From assembly GCA_054601695.1 (NCBI GenBank), contig BAAHQB010000291.1, forward strand, positions 62,001 through 126,000: 64,000 nucleotides of DNA, read 5' to 3'. Of the stretch, positions 1 to 63,966 are shown in pieces; the first letter of the stretch is position 1, and the number at the start of each line of letters is the position of its first letter. Source of the DNA: Amorphochlora amoebiformis. Taxonomy: Eukaryota; Cercozoa; Chlorarachniophyceae. Below the pieces are notes generated by a model, which saw only the letters and a program-made list of their open reading frames with translations, was not told the DNA's origin and made no database searches. The position numbers and the translations under genes were made by a program.

Positions 1-651
1 ATAAATGCTAGAAATGGCCCATAATACATTATCTTACCAGGGTGATCTGTTCATGATCACCATACAATATACGTATACATATCAGGATCACACAGCTCGT
101 GATCCTCAATTAATTAAGTTCAATGACTAGCTAGAATGATCGATTCATTGAAGTTATGACACTGGTAATTCTACTAGTTCTAGTTTAGAGAATTCTAGAA
201 CTAGAATTTGCCATAAATTAATCTACTAAGTTCTAGAAGTTAGATCTGTAGATGTCTAGGTAACCAAGGTAACATGCGCATCTAGAAGAACATAAAATAT
301 ATCCTAGCGATATTTGAGGTCAGTTGAGTCTGAGTTGACAACTAATGATAAATTTAACCTTTGGGATAAGGTGGGGTGCAGACGGAGTCTAAAAGTAATT
401 ACTCTCAGGCTAGTAAGTAATCCATCATCGGCCATTAACTAGATTGTCCAGATTCGATAACTAAAATGATAAATTTCACTTTTTGGGTCAAAGTGGTAAG
501 TAGACGGAGTCCAATGTTATGTAAGGCCCCGTGCACGAACAATGTACACAAATACAGCTCTGGAACACAAAATAATCCGGATAATAGGAAAGCGGAAAAT
601 AGGAAGAAAGATGTAACAAACTTCGCTGATTGTCAACTTGAGCCTTCGCAA
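1..651. other. AT-rich flank with no supported gene
   Basis: Complex, non-microsatellite DNA lying 3' of the globin gene. A 112-codon open frame on the + strand (466-804) overlaps the last globin exon antisense and resembles no family I know, so I do not call it. Short inverted pieces around the word TTCTAGAACTAG are present near 170-235. I see nothing else. Confidence 0.6.
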
Positions 652-824
652 TCATTTGCTGTTGTAGACCTTCTCCATATGGGAGACGAGGTTGTTAGTA
701 ACTTCCCTCCAGATCTTGATGAGCTCGATGGTGCCGAATTTTCTGAGGTGAACAGAATGAAGGAGCGTGAGAAATTCAACCACAGCCTAGGAATGCCATT
801 GTAGTAGGCTTTGACTTATTATAC

Positions 825-877
<53 letters not shown>

Positions 878-1042
878 CTATATAATATATATATATATAT
901 ACATATATGAATGTATGGATGATATTACCCAAGGCGAGTCTGCAACGTATCCACAAGAGCCTGTGCAAAACCGTCAAAGTGCTCGTGCTCCAGCTTGTAC
1001 TTCTTATGGCTACGAGAGGAATGCCACAAGTGAGAATTTCGT

Positions 1043-1086
<44 letters not shown>

Positions 1087-1186
1087 TATATATTTATATA
1101 TAATATAAACATATGTAAATATGATCTATATATACATGTATATACTAGTGATAATAACCATAAAGCACGGAAGTACGTGTATTATA

Positions 1187-1239
<53 letters not shown>

Positions 1240-2076
1240 GTACATATTTATAAAAAATATGTAAAATATATGCTTACAAACGAGATTAAGGTTTTATGTA
1301 TCACCTTTTTGCAAAGCGCTTGGCGAGAGGCCCGATTTCCTTGGAGTCAATCGCGTTGGAAATGAAGGTCTGAATCATCTTACTCACGAGCGCAAAATCA
1401 GTTGGGAATTTCTTGGCGACGTCCGGGCAGTACTTGATGAATTGAGCTTCGAAGTCTTCGTGGAAAGGCTGAATATGCTTGTCGGTTTTCTGAAGGAAGA
1501 ACAAGTGAGTCAGACAAACTATGGCGACTTGTGACAAGGAAAAAGGCATATCTCACGATGGACACGTCGTCAGTTTTCCTCTTCTCTTCAGCGCTTGCAC
1601 TAGAAGCGAAAGACTGACAAAAATGAAGTCATATATTAATGACACGAATCCGATTTCGGCGTGCTCTCGAGCAACAAAAAGACAAGCAGTCCAGGAACGA
1701 CACACTCAACAGCTCGTCAGTCGTTACGCGAGCGATCTAGATTCCGGGACTCAAAAAAAGATACCAGTAACCCGAACAGCCCACCGCACTAGGTGCTATC
1801 GGACCGTCGACATGATTCGCAAGGCCGACGGCCCGGATAGCACGCTTCTATAGTCATGTACAACGGAGAGAAACAAGCATGTTGTGCACGGCGTGACACT
1901 TACTGGGTCCTTCGAGTCCTTGTTGGCTTGGTTCTGGACCGTCAAGACGACCCTGGAACCAACCCAAATGGTTAATTTCTCGAGATACGGAGGGACCGAA
2001 GGATAGCGCACCTCCATGACAGCTTGAGAAGCTCCTTCTTGTAGCGAATTTCCGGCTTCGACGAGTCTGCACCCAT
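652..2076 (-). CDS. globin
   Basis: Single-domain haem globin, predicted to bind O2 or another small ligand. Five exons on the minus strand: 2076-2012, 1952-1904, 1489-1305, 1009-929 and 742-652. All junctions agree in phase and give 156 residues, the normal globin length. Seen: an A-helix-like LSWR near residue 20; [13 protein letters not shown], matching the C/D region; the F-helix segment LAKRFAKSHKKY with the expected proximal His; then [16 protein letters not shown] and a final [17 protein letters not shown] helix, as in globin G/H helices. The start is the first ATG in the N-terminal frame. The intron from 1490 to 1903 contains other open stretches (1805-1847, 1557-1613) that could be extra exons, but including them breaks phase. 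The intron from 743 to 928 and the one from 1010 to 1304 carry (TA)n tracts. The family call is firm; the N-terminal exons are less sure, and no subclass is assigned. Confidence 0.82.
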
Positions 2077-2603
2077 GTTTGTTTGCCTTGTGTCTGTGTG
2101 CGCAGTTGGATTTACACGACAGTCTGTTCGCGCACTCTTTATGGGCGGGGAAAACGGACTCAAGAAACCACTCAGGTTTCTAAGGTAGAATCGCACAAAA
2201 GACCAATAACCCCCTGGTGGGAATCAGGCGAAATCAACGGCTTATTCTCTGATGGGTTTGACCATTTGTGCTGCCACAAATCGAAGCCAATGGTACCGAT
2301 CGTGGTTGAAGAGGGATTACGAGAGAGTTGGTTGAATAAAAGGTAATTATGCGGTTATTCGCGTATAACTCACTTCACCGCAGTACGTGAGCTAAATGAT
2401 AGCCAAGAGTTGAGCTCAGGTGAATGTAATGTAGCTCGACATCAGTAAGTTACGAATCAATAGCACTGTTACCATTCATACTTGCGCGAATTTTTATCTT
2501 TCTATGAGTATTCAATTTGAATTTTCTGAGGGTATGTATTTGTATTTCTTGGTTCATATCTGCATGAGTAACAAGGTTACAGCTGTATATGTCATGATTA
2601 TAT

Positions 2604-2664
<61 letters not shown>

Positions 2665-2931
2665 TATATATATATATATATGTATACAGTATGTACATAG
2701 TATGTTATTTTCCATGTATTACTGGTACTATGACAGAAATATAATATATAACATATATATATATATATATATAATATATTATATATGCATAGTGTATAGA
2801 TATATATGTATTAGTATAGTACATTAGATATTAATGTTAGTCATGATTATTGTAATATACATATATAGATATATGTATGTTCATATAATATATATGTATA
2901 TAATGAACGTTTACATATATATTAATATAAT

Positions 2932-2979
<48 letters not shown>

Positions 2980-4345
2980 CATATATATATATATATATAT
3001 AAATTCAGGCCAAGTTAGGGTTAGGGTTTGGGTTAGGAGTAAGAGTTCAGTTAGGATTTCTATTGATGTTGAGGTTGGGATTCAAATATTCGGTCATAAC
3101 TTACTAGACTCAAGGGTTGGAGAAACGGTTAGGGTTAGGATTTAGGGTTAGGGTTAGGGTTAGGGGTTAGGGTTAGGGTTAGGTTAGGGTTAGGGTTAGG
3201 GTAAAAGTTAGGGTTAGAACTGGTGTAGAGTTATTACGACTATATTAAGTGTTCTAAACAGCAATTACCACGATTAACCTACATAGGGTTAGGGTTAGGG
3301 TTAGAGTTAGGGTTAGGGTTAGGGTTAGGGTTAGGGTTAGGGTTAGGATCAGATTAATTCAGCATGTCTTAGTCCTAGGACTACTGACTCCTCCATAGAG
3401 TTCAGCTATAGTGCTGTTAGAGATAACAGAAGATCGTGGTGATGGGTGTGTTGAGTGGTTAGGGTTAGGGTTAGGGTTAGAGTTAGGGTTAAGGTTAGGG
3501 TTAGGGTTAGGGTTAGGGTTAGGGTTAGGGTTATGGTTAGGGTTAGGGTTCATGCAAGGGTTAGGGTTAGGGTTCGGGTAAGGGTTAAGGTTAGAGTTAT
3601 TGCGACTACATTAAGGTTCTAAACAGTAATTGCCACGATTACACTACATAGGGTTAGGGTTAGGGTTAGGGTTCTAGGGGTTAAGGTTAGGGTTAGAGTT
3701 AGGGTTAGGGTTGGGGTTAGGGTTGGGGTTAGGGTTAAGGCTAGGGTTAAGGCTAGGGTTAGGGTTAGGGATAGGATGTTTATAAGAATATATATACATA
3801 ACTAGAGATGTAAATTCACACATGACTATTACAGTACATACATACCTATATATAAATATATATATATGTATATATATATATATACTCTGATTAGACCGTG
3901 ACAATCGATAATAAATTCTAGATACAATGACACTGTGTGGGTTAATGATGTAGAAATCTAGAATTATCTATTTGAACATACTCGTCGATCGCTGAACCTG
4001 CGACAGCTGCTACTAGTGCTATATGTAACTTGTCATGGTCCACTCAAAGAGCTAGTTTAGTCATTAGCTAAGTTACTAGACTATTAATAGGCCGTAGCAA
4101 AATCATTCAAGCTAAATTAAACGATTATCTTATTAAAAATGAAATCTGTCCGAGTATGATAATAATTAAACTTATGAAGGCATTGTGCTTGTAATCTACA
4201 CAATGTCAGATAACTCACTTGCGGTAAGTGTCGGTCAGTTGTGTTGAGCCTAAACTCTAGAAACTGCGATTTAATTGAACCAAGAAGCTAAATTGTGTAG
4301 AATGCGGCCAATATGAGTGGTGTGAGGTTGAGGTTACCTGGTGAC
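2077..4345. other. spacer between globin and translin
   Basis: Upstream of globin (2077-2500) the DNA is complex with no convincing exon. From 2606 to 2998 it is (TA)n with short interruptions, from 3011 to 3770 interstitial telomeric repeat, and from 3900 to 4340 complex AT-rich DNA next to the 3' end of translin. Confidence 0.6.
3011..3770 (+). repeat. interstitial TTAGGG-type repeat blocks
   Basis: Several runs of TTAGGG with variants (TTAGAG, TTAAGG, TTGGGG) are interrupted by a repeated unique segment containing AGTTATTGCGACTACATTAA (near 3230 and 3597) followed by AAACAGTAATTGCCACGATT. Coding-like ORFs here (PNPNPN) are translations of the repeat. This is not a chromosome end, because genes continue on both sides. 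Confidence 0.9.
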
Positions 4346-12695
<8,350 letters not shown>

Positions 12696-13124
12696 GGTTG
12701 GGCACCCTTTCACCTGGAATATGCTTATGCGACATATCGAAATCGGAATATGTGTATATCTTAATAGATGTGTCATATATTAGAAGTAAGGATATCGCGA
12801 CATATCGAATTCGAAATATGTTTATATCAAAAGCGACCCTTAGTGTCATATACAATAAGGATATCACGACATATCGAAATCGGAATATGTGTATATCAAA
12901 CGTGACCCTTAATAGATGTGTCATATATTAGAAATAAGGATATCTTGTGACAGAACATCCTTTCGGCTTAAAATCATGAAATTAATTATCTGAATTAGTC
13001 GGCTCTGATTCGATATCAGGGGCACAAATAGGCCTGGCCTCGTAAAGACACAAGGCGACCTGTCTAGCAGACTTACTGGCCAATACTCGCGACAATACAG
13101 CAATAAATACGTCCCGCATCATCC
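12696..13124. promoter_or_regulatory. shared 5' region of translin (-) and MAP kinase (+)
   Basis: Only 429 bp separates the two divergent start codons, so a bidirectional promoter is likely (inference). The left part (12722-12950) is a tandem array of about four units containing GATATC, CGACATATCGAAATCGGAAT and GTGTCATATA. No TATA box can be assigned with confidence because such words are everywhere. Confidence 0.55.
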
Positions 13125-14781
<1,657 letters not shown>

Positions 14782-14849
14782 TATCTATACATATATTTAT
14801 ATATATATATATATAGATAGATAGATAGATAGATAGATATTATATATAT

Positions 14850-14967
<118 letters not shown>

Positions 14968-14978
14968 TATATACATAT

Positions 14979-15015
<37 letters not shown>

Positions 15016-15137
15016 AATACAATTTTGTATATACATGTTATACGCAATCAATATATATGTGTGTATATATAATATTTTACATGTACTAATTTCTATATAA
15101 TATAATATATGCATCTGTATCTAAGTTATTTAACAGC

Positions 15138-15233
15138 ACATGTCATATTTGTGTTGAACATACCTTAAGATACAAACGAAAGCATGCATTCAATGTATGT
15201 AATATACAATACTAATACATATATGTATATATA

Positions 15234-15266
<33 letters not shown>

Positions 15267-15455
15267 TTACATGTCATATTTGTCTTGAACATACCTTAAG
15301 ATACAAACCAAAACATGCATTCAATGTATGTAATATACAATACAAATATGTATAAATATATATATATATATATACATGTCATATTTGTCTTGAAAACACC
15401 TTAAGATACAAACCAAAACATGCATTCAATGTATGTAATATGCAATACTACTTAT
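15138..15455 (+). repeat. three copies of a 75-bp unit separated by (TA)n
   Basis: The unit contains CATGTCATATTTGTCTTGAA, CACCTTAAGATACAAACC and GCATTCAATGTATGTAATAT. Copies begin near 15138, 15270 and 15376 and differ by a few substitutions. The organisation is the same as the exon-edge echoes, but the parent sequence is not recognisable. Confidence 0.9.
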
Positions 15456-15467
15456 ATATATATAAAA

Positions 15468-15577
<110 letters not shown>

Positions 15578-15621
15578 ATTTATATTTATATATGTAGAAA
15601 TGTATGTGTGTGTGTGTATAT

Positions 15622-15664
<43 letters not shown>

Positions 15665-16177
15665 ATATATATTATCAACGTATCATTGCATCTTTATCGG
15701 TTAAAAAATACCGTAGGAAACACAGAGCCCGAAGGCAAGGCAAAAAAAGGTATAGCCACTTGCAGACTCAGTACCGCGCGCCACAAACGAAGATGTATCT
15801 TCAACGGCGAAAACTCATCAACGTATCTAATGTACATATACATACAGACTACACGCGCCTAATCGGCCAGCGGCATGGACGGTGACTGATATATAGACTA
15901 TGATAAATTGATAATCGCAGGAGTTGTGATCGTTATACTAAAAGTTAGTTCTAATATTATAAGTCTAATCTGACTCTTTCTACTCGTTTCCTCTGCCCTC
16001 GCATACATTCTAGACATTGAGCTAGCTCTATTGTTTGTGTATGCACTAGACGATATGTACATATAGCTATATATCCAAAGTCTGGTTCTTAAGAATATAT
16101 ACTGGTAGGAGTACTGTCTGCGACAAATTAATAGTTTTAGGCGCTCGTCTAGCTTGACAGTCAATGTTGTGTATTAG

Positions 16178-16520
16178 CATGACTCAAACTCTGGCATTGG
16201 GCGTATGGTTGTCTTGATAGTCGAAACGTGGGGTGTCTTGACAGTGAATATGTGCTAGATGTGGCCGGGGTGTATTTGCCAGTTTACAAAAGGTCTTACT
16301 CACGGACTCTCTTGCAAATGACAGCCAAAATTCTGGCATTGGGTGTCCTTGACAGTCAAGACGTGGGTTTTCTTGACAGTGAATGTGTGGGGTGTCTTGA
16401 CAGTGAATAGTGGCCTGGGGTGCATTTGCAAGTTTACAAAGGTCTAACTTACTCACGGACTCTCTTGGCAGCTAGCCAAATTCTGGCATTGGGCGTATCG
16501 TTGTCTTGAGTCTTGACAGT
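16178..16520 (+). repeat. 135-bp imperfect tandem duplication
   Basis: Words TCTGGCATTGGGCGTAT, GTCTTGACAGTGAATGTGTG, TTTGCCAGTTTACAAA and CTTACTCACGGACTCTCTTG recur two to three times. Internally it contains shorter reiterations of GTGTCTTGACAGT. No gene is supported. Confidence 0.8.
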
Positions 16521-17136
16521 CAAGCTAGTGTGTTAGTACAGGTATAAAAAATTATACCAATCGTGTGACTATATACTCTAGATACTAGTAGTAGTATACG
16601 TACATACGTACTACTAGATAGACTAGCTAGTAGCTATGTATATGTACGTGTATCATGACTATTATATATGATGCGTACGTACTATATAACACACAAAGTT
16701 TTCGTATGCATACGCACAAAGAAAGTGTATAGTTATATATATACGTACGCACAAAGAAAGTGTATAGTAATTGGTATATACCAAGTTATTCACCTTATGA
16801 ATCATTGAAGTCACTCTACTTACTAGCAGCTATGCGTATCACTAGCAGGTATACGTATCACTAGCAGGTATGCGTATACGTATGAATCGTTATATACACG
16901 CACGTCATATACGTACGTACGTGCAACGTATGAAGTGTTGACTATGATACATGTGTAGCATTACTGGCGAGTCCATGACTCGAGACTCTGAGAGACTGAG
17001 TGTCCAATGAGATAAAATGTTATTACACTACTATTACAAGTAGTAAGCAACGGTGTCCGATCTAGCTTACATCTATACAGTGCAGTATCCAGAGTATATA
17101 AGTGCTATATCATGAGTCATGATATCGATATACTGT

Positions 17137-17227
<91 letters not shown>

Positions 17228-17318
17228 TATATTTCTGGTCGAACACTAAGTAGCAGTAATTTATTCCTGCACACGCACGATTGCAAGAGGCATAGGCAGG
17301 CCACTATATACAACTAGC

Positions 17319-32700
<15,382 letters not shown>

Positions 32701-32743
32701 CTGGAATTTATGTGTATTATATATGTATATATGTGTATATATA

Positions 32744-32880
<137 letters not shown>

Positions 32881-32939
32881 ATATATATATAATATATATA
32901 TTTATATATATTATATATATATATATATATATAATAATG

Positions 32940-32992
<53 letters not shown>

Positions 32993-33019
32993 ATATGTAT
33001 ATTTATATTATATACATAT

Positions 33020-33066
<47 letters not shown>

Positions 33067-33164
33067 ATATATATATTATAAATACATGTGTGTGTGTGTG
33101 TTTTTGTATCTATTGTCCATATGTAGTGAACATGTACTTGTATATTTTCATGTATATGCTTATG

Positions 33165-33255
<91 letters not shown>

Positions 33256-33332
33256 ATATATGTATGTATATATGTGTAAAAATGTATATGTATGTGTATA
33301 TATGTGTGTATATGTGTATGTGTGTATAGATA

Positions 33333-33398
<66 letters not shown>

Positions 33399-33415
33399 AT
33401 GTGTATATATATATA

Positions 33416-33457
<42 letters not shown>

Positions 33458-33628
33458 GCATATGCATACAAATATATTTTGCATACAAATATATTCTACA
33501 TGTATTTCTTGCAATATGCATACCATATATCTATCTATACTTTCCTTATAGATATATATATATATGCATGTATGTATATATGTATGCACATCAATGTACA
33601 CATGTGTATACGAGTGAAAGTGGAGCAC

Positions 33629-33754
33629 TTCTTTATACCAACCTTTATCGTCTCCAGCGTCGCCTGCACCTGTAATCTGACCTGAAACACAACGAGATAT
33701 TGTTTTATTGATTTCTAACATCATATTCTCCACATCAATTGAGCTCATATACAT
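33629..33754 (-). CDS. possible first coding exon of HPPD
   Basis: Open minus-strand stretch starting ATG (33754), encoding [12 protein letters not shown], then [13 protein letters not shown] and [12 protein letters not shown], with a possible donor GTGCTC after 33629 in the phase needed to join exon 32700-32659 (GYKDFVRDN). HPPD N-termini are variable, so homology cannot confirm it. Alternatively it belongs to an unrelated upstream g. Confidence 0.3.
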
Positions 33755-33809
33755 ATCAGCCTGCAAATTGTCGTTTAGAGATATACCCTCCGCGGGTATG
33801 CACCGTCGT

Positions 33810-34109
33810 CTAGACGCCGAATTCCGATTCTGTCAAACATTTTGAGCCCTCGAGGAATACAAAGCGATGATTTCGAACGATCCAAAACTCGGCAGCGTGT
33901 ATAAACACCTGAAATAGTTCGCGAATGTGATTTCTCGGGTTGGACACACAACCGGAGTACGAATTCGATGCCTTACCGCTTATTCCTGGCGCTTTCTGAA
34001 CGGACGTAAAAGATCCTAGACCAAGACTCGATCTTCCCCCCAGAAGTATCACTACTGTCCCCAAGAATATCATGCAAAACGTAGTTCCAGCTCGGCCGCG
34101 CGCGCCCAT
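33810..34109 (-). CDS. hypothetical secretory ORF
   Basis: A 99-codon minus-strand frame starting at 34109. Residues 9-32 are hydrophobic after a basic start ([15 protein letters not shown]), so a signal peptide or signal anchor is plausible. An internal GTAAGG...TTTCAG pair would give a 68-nt intron and change the downstream frame. A short segment [13 protein letters not shown] recalls the start of the GOLD domain of p24 proteins, but this is too little to assign. I do not recognise the gene. It might be the 5' part of a transcript leading into HPPD. Confidence 0.3.
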   Translation of the reverse strand: MGARGRAGTTFCMIFLGTVVILLGGRSSLGLGSFTSVQKAPGISGKASNSYSGCVSNPRNHIRELFQVFIHAAEFWIVRNHRFVFLEGSKCLTESEFGV

Positions 34110-34112
34110 CGT

Positions 34113-34853
34113 ATGGTGGTCAAAGTCGACCCTCCCGAAAAATTGAATAATCTTCTCGAAATCTGGATTCCGAAATCATCTACATGGGACACCCCCAGGA
34201 CATCCCAGTCACCGCACGGCAATCACTTCTGCACCCCCCCCCCTTTCCGTTGTCCTCCCCCCCCCCAGGGCTCTCGATTCCCCTCGAGCGTAATGCGGGT
34301 CCCAAGGTCGCGATGGAGGTCCTGGGCTACCGTTCTCGTGATTGTTGTATGTATATATAGCGTCGTTTGGGGGGGGGAGAGAAAGGTGGGGTTAGCGACA
34401 AAGTTGGAGTCAAATACCCATACGGTACCAGAAATATCCCGGAAAATTCTCATCTATAACGTAGCCCAACGATGCATCCATACCCCCGCTCTTGTGTATT
34501 GCTGCATGGATACGTAGCTCTGATAATTTTGGCGGTGTGCGTTGTACCCCCAGGGAGTTCGAAAGGCCCTATTTCGATTTCCGTCGTTGAGGAGAAGGGG
34601 GTCCGTTTGTCTGGCTGTCAAGCCCGCTAGTGCCAGTCAAAGAGCTGTGGTTCCCGAGGCGTCCAAGGCGATACGAGAGAGGGTACTGTGTAATGTGTGT
34701 GTGTGTGTGATGTATGTATCTTTGCATTGCATGAAATTTATATAAGTTTGTATAATGTATAATATATATATATATATATGTATGTATATATATATATATG
34801 TATGTATATAAACATATGTTGCATACCTATACATTATATTTAATATACAAATG

Positions 34854-34933
<80 letters not shown>

Positions 34934-34937
34934 AATA

Positions 34938-34988
<51 letters not shown>

Positions 34989-35034
34989 AACACATAATAC
35001 AAATATCATGCCTAAACATTATGTTTAATATATA

Positions 35035-35076
<42 letters not shown>

Positions 35077-35365
35077 CTATATGATATATATATATATATA
35101 TATATATACATTTGACATATAGTTGAAATATACAATATATGTACAAATACATACATTCAATTCGTGTTACACGACATTATATAAAACATTATATCATTTA
35201 TTCAAATTCATATTATGACACTACAAACATTATATGACATATATATTATTTTTAATATTCGCATATTTATGACGGGACATGTGTCACCTTGGTTCAATTT
35301 ATGTAAAATTCGCGTTTTGACCTGACACGTGTCAGTTTTTTGAATTCATGTTGCGATATTTTCAG
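34113..35365 (+). other. unresolved 5' region of the EEP gene
   Basis: Complex DNA (34113-34720) then (TA)n and AT-rich DNA. Two + strand stretches could be 5' exons: an ORF from 34292 (MRVPRSRWRS then the hydrophobic WATVLVIVVCIYSVVW, resembling a signal anchor) and 34553-34680 after an acceptor CCCCCAG, ending RAVVPEASKAIRER before GTACTG. Neither has recognisable homology. Poly-C and poly-G runs occur at 34227-34268 and 34369-34377. Confidence 0.35.
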
Positions 35366-47724
<12,359 letters not shown>

Positions 47725-48274
47725 GTTGCGTTCGCGCTTATGTGTATCTTCGCGAGTCTGAGTTACGGTTTTCCCGAAACTTTGGATTATTGCTAGCATT
47801 GCAATGTGTGTTCCTAAAAAAACTATATGTATTAGTTAATCTAGCTGATGAGTATCATACTGTCTAGATTATCATGCCGAAAGTTAATTTTTAGAATTTA
47901 AACAAACTTATGACTAGCTAGATGATGACCGTTAACTTAAGATTGAAGTTAAAATGTTTATCATATCTATACGTATACCGTGGCGTACTAGTCATTATGA
48001 CTAACTAGTACTAGTAGTATGATGTGATATCTAGGATATATATCTAGTATATATATATTTTCTAGATTTTAGTCTAGAATCACTCTGGATGCTTTTTACC
48101 AGACTATCTTTCTACACTAGATGTATATACTGCAATACAATGAGTACGTAGAATGACTATCATGATAGATACTAGAGATATGACACTTGCAACTTTTGGT
48201 ATACGGTACAGTTTTACCGGATAATCAATGTTATCAATTGAAAAGTTCATCTCTATACTCCACGCCAATTGCGT
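47725..48274. other. intergenic, EEP 3' end to succinyl-CoA ligase 3' end
   Basis: Complex AT-rich DNA with many CTAG words (TCTAGA, ACTAGT) and no long TA tract until the small run at 48040. No gene is seen. It must contain both 3' ends, but I cannot assign the polyadenylation sites. Confidence 0.6.
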
Positions 48275-51322
<3,048 letters not shown>

Positions 51323-51434
51323 GCACAGTGGCCGTATCCCTTTCGGATGTGTGCGGCCGAAAAACTAAAGAATAAGACTTCTCTGGTAGATATTTTCGCG
51401 TTAACAAGGCGCCAACTCTTCACCTCCTGCTTTG
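51323..51434. promoter_or_regulatory. 112-bp divergent promoter region
   Basis: This is all that separates the start codons of succinyl-CoA ligase beta (-) and the SAM-like protein (+). It is balanced in base composition and lacks TA tracts. Shared regulation is likely (inference). No specific element is recognised. Confidence 0.6.
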
Positions 51435-52431
51435 ATGGACCTCAAGGATTACGACACCGAGAAGCTGCAGGTATGGCTACAAGGCCTAAAAATTTCGGAG
51501 AAATCGCTCAAGGCAATTGCCTCATTGAAGATGATCGGAGAGGAGCTCGTCGACGCCCAGCTCGACGAGCTGATCGATGACGGGGTTTCGCCTGATGACG
51601 CCAAGCTTATATCCCACGGGATTCAAAATTTCAAGCCAGAGGAGATTGAAGAACCAAGTGTACCCGTCAATTCCAAGGCTGAAAAAGGGATAAAAAAGAA
51701 TCTTGACCTAGTTCTGGCTGAGAAGGAGCTGAAGGCCGCAGAGCAATCATACAAAGACCTGAGTGAGCTCAAGAAGGCCCTATCGTCACTGGGCATGCCA
51801 GTGGGGTGCATCATGCGGTGCAAGGATGAGCTAAAGGGGCTTTCAGAGGAGAAGAAAGGGCCGGTGCAGAAGCGGTTTACCATGCATGTCAAGAAGCGTG
51901 ATAATTTGCTCAAGAAACTTCGCAAGCTGTACTCTCTCCCTCCATCTCCTCCCTTCCTATCTGCATTCTCCTCTCATTTTCCTTTATCTCTTTATCTGTC
52001 TCTCCCCTGTAGGCTCTCCTCTCCCTCTCTCTCACACTCCCTACCTCGTCCCTGCCTTCTCCTCACACTGTTTCCCTCTCTCTCCCCCCCTCCCCCTCTC
52101 TCGCTGACTAACGCCAAAATTGGGTCCCTCACTGACATGGTATGTATCTGTATGTTTCCTTGGTTGTTCTTTGGGTATTCTGGGTGTCCTGCCGTTCCTC
52201 TCTTCTCGCCCTATCACTCTCGCATGCAGGCGGGAGAAGTACCCAGAGGGGTCGGACAACTGGAATGCCATCACGGAAGTGCACGAGGGATCAATGCAGG
52301 TGGTGTCGAAACACAGCAACTTTAGTTTCGGTAAGATGCTCACCACGCACACGTCGAGGATATTTAAGGAGCAGCGACAGGCGCTGGCTAGTATTAAGGA
52401 GTGCAAAAAGAAGATCGCAAGCTGTCGGTGA
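51435..52431 (+). CDS. SAM-domain-like, helical/coiled-coil protein
   Basis: Two exons, 51435-51928 and 52230-52431 (intron 301 nt, TC-rich), giving 231 residues. The first 65 residues (DTEKLQVWLQGLKISEKSL, then IGEELVDAQLDELIDDG) have the pattern of a sterile alpha motif: an early Trp-Leu, five short helices and a mid-domain leucine pattern. The rest is predicted helical and highly charged (LAEKELKAAEQSYKDLSELK, later EKKGPVQKRFTMHVKKRDNL), with a possible coiled coil, a Phe-Gly-Lys segment and a lysine-rich end. SAM domains usually mediate protein-protein association. No enzyme motif is seen and I do not recognise a family. The start is the ATG after TTG at 51432. It lies head-to-head with succinyl-CoA ligase. 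Confidence 0.72.
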
Positions 52432-52494
52432 GATGAGGAGCAAGCTATATCTTATCATGATTCTGAGTAATTACTCTAGTTCGTGTTAGTAAAA

Positions 52495-52530
<36 letters not shown>

Positions 52531-52614
52531 CAATTCACAATCAACCAAACCCTTCTAATTAAACTAGTTAAACTTACTTCTCCCCCTGGTATTGGCCTTC
52601 GAATTCGTTAATTA

Positions 52615-52678
<64 letters not shown>

Positions 52679-52953
52679 TAGACACGAACTGCAACGTTAA
52701 TACTAATCATTACTACTATTCTGATGAGTCAGTGATGACAGATATCGATAGTACAAACTAGCCACATAATCTTAAGTAAGTACAAAGAGGTTAATAGATA
52801 TATTTTAATTCGTCTGATAAAATTACTAGAAGAATCTTGAGATTAAACTTTAACGTGACCCTCTAGACCCTCTAGGCTGTATGAAACTTTTAGGCTTCGT
52901 ATATCATCTAGATCATGGTATCTTACATATATGCTATGTGTGTGTTGTGTATA

Positions 52954-52994
<41 letters not shown>

Positions 52995-53017
52995 CTTGTG
53001 TGTATACAATATACTAG

Positions 53018-53050
<33 letters not shown>

Positions 53051-53303
53051 TATATATATATATTTATATATATACATATATATACATATATATATATTTA
53101 TATCCGATATCCAATCAGCCAGACGATCCACCGCAGTAATCTCTGTGATTAATTCAACGTTCGTTAAACGTTAACAATTGTGCTATTTCACTCCAACTGA
53201 TTGATGCTCTAGAAAATTGTCATTGACTGGGTGATAATTAAACAGTCGCTTGGTCTGGGTGTACGTCCCTTTATAAGTTCCCAGCTGAGTAAAAGCGTGG
53301 TAG
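52432..53303. other. intergenic between two convergent genes
   Basis: Two (TA)n tracts (52498-52526, 52617-52676), complex AT-rich DNA with CTAG words, a further (TA)n region (52960-53100), and the 3' flank of the CocE-type gene. No gene is seen. Confidence 0.6.
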
Positions 53304-63283
<9,980 letters not shown>

Positions 63284-63301
63284 CTGTAGGCAGGAAAATG
63301 C

Positions 63302-63340
<39 letters not shown>

Positions 63341-63359
63341 TATACACGTATACATGTAT

Positions 63360-63966
<607 letters not shown>

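Noticed and set aside
1557-1847. Two additional globin exons (1805-1847, 1557-1613)
   Set aside because: Including them disrupts phase and would push the protein beyond normal globin length; skipping them gives 156 residues in frame.
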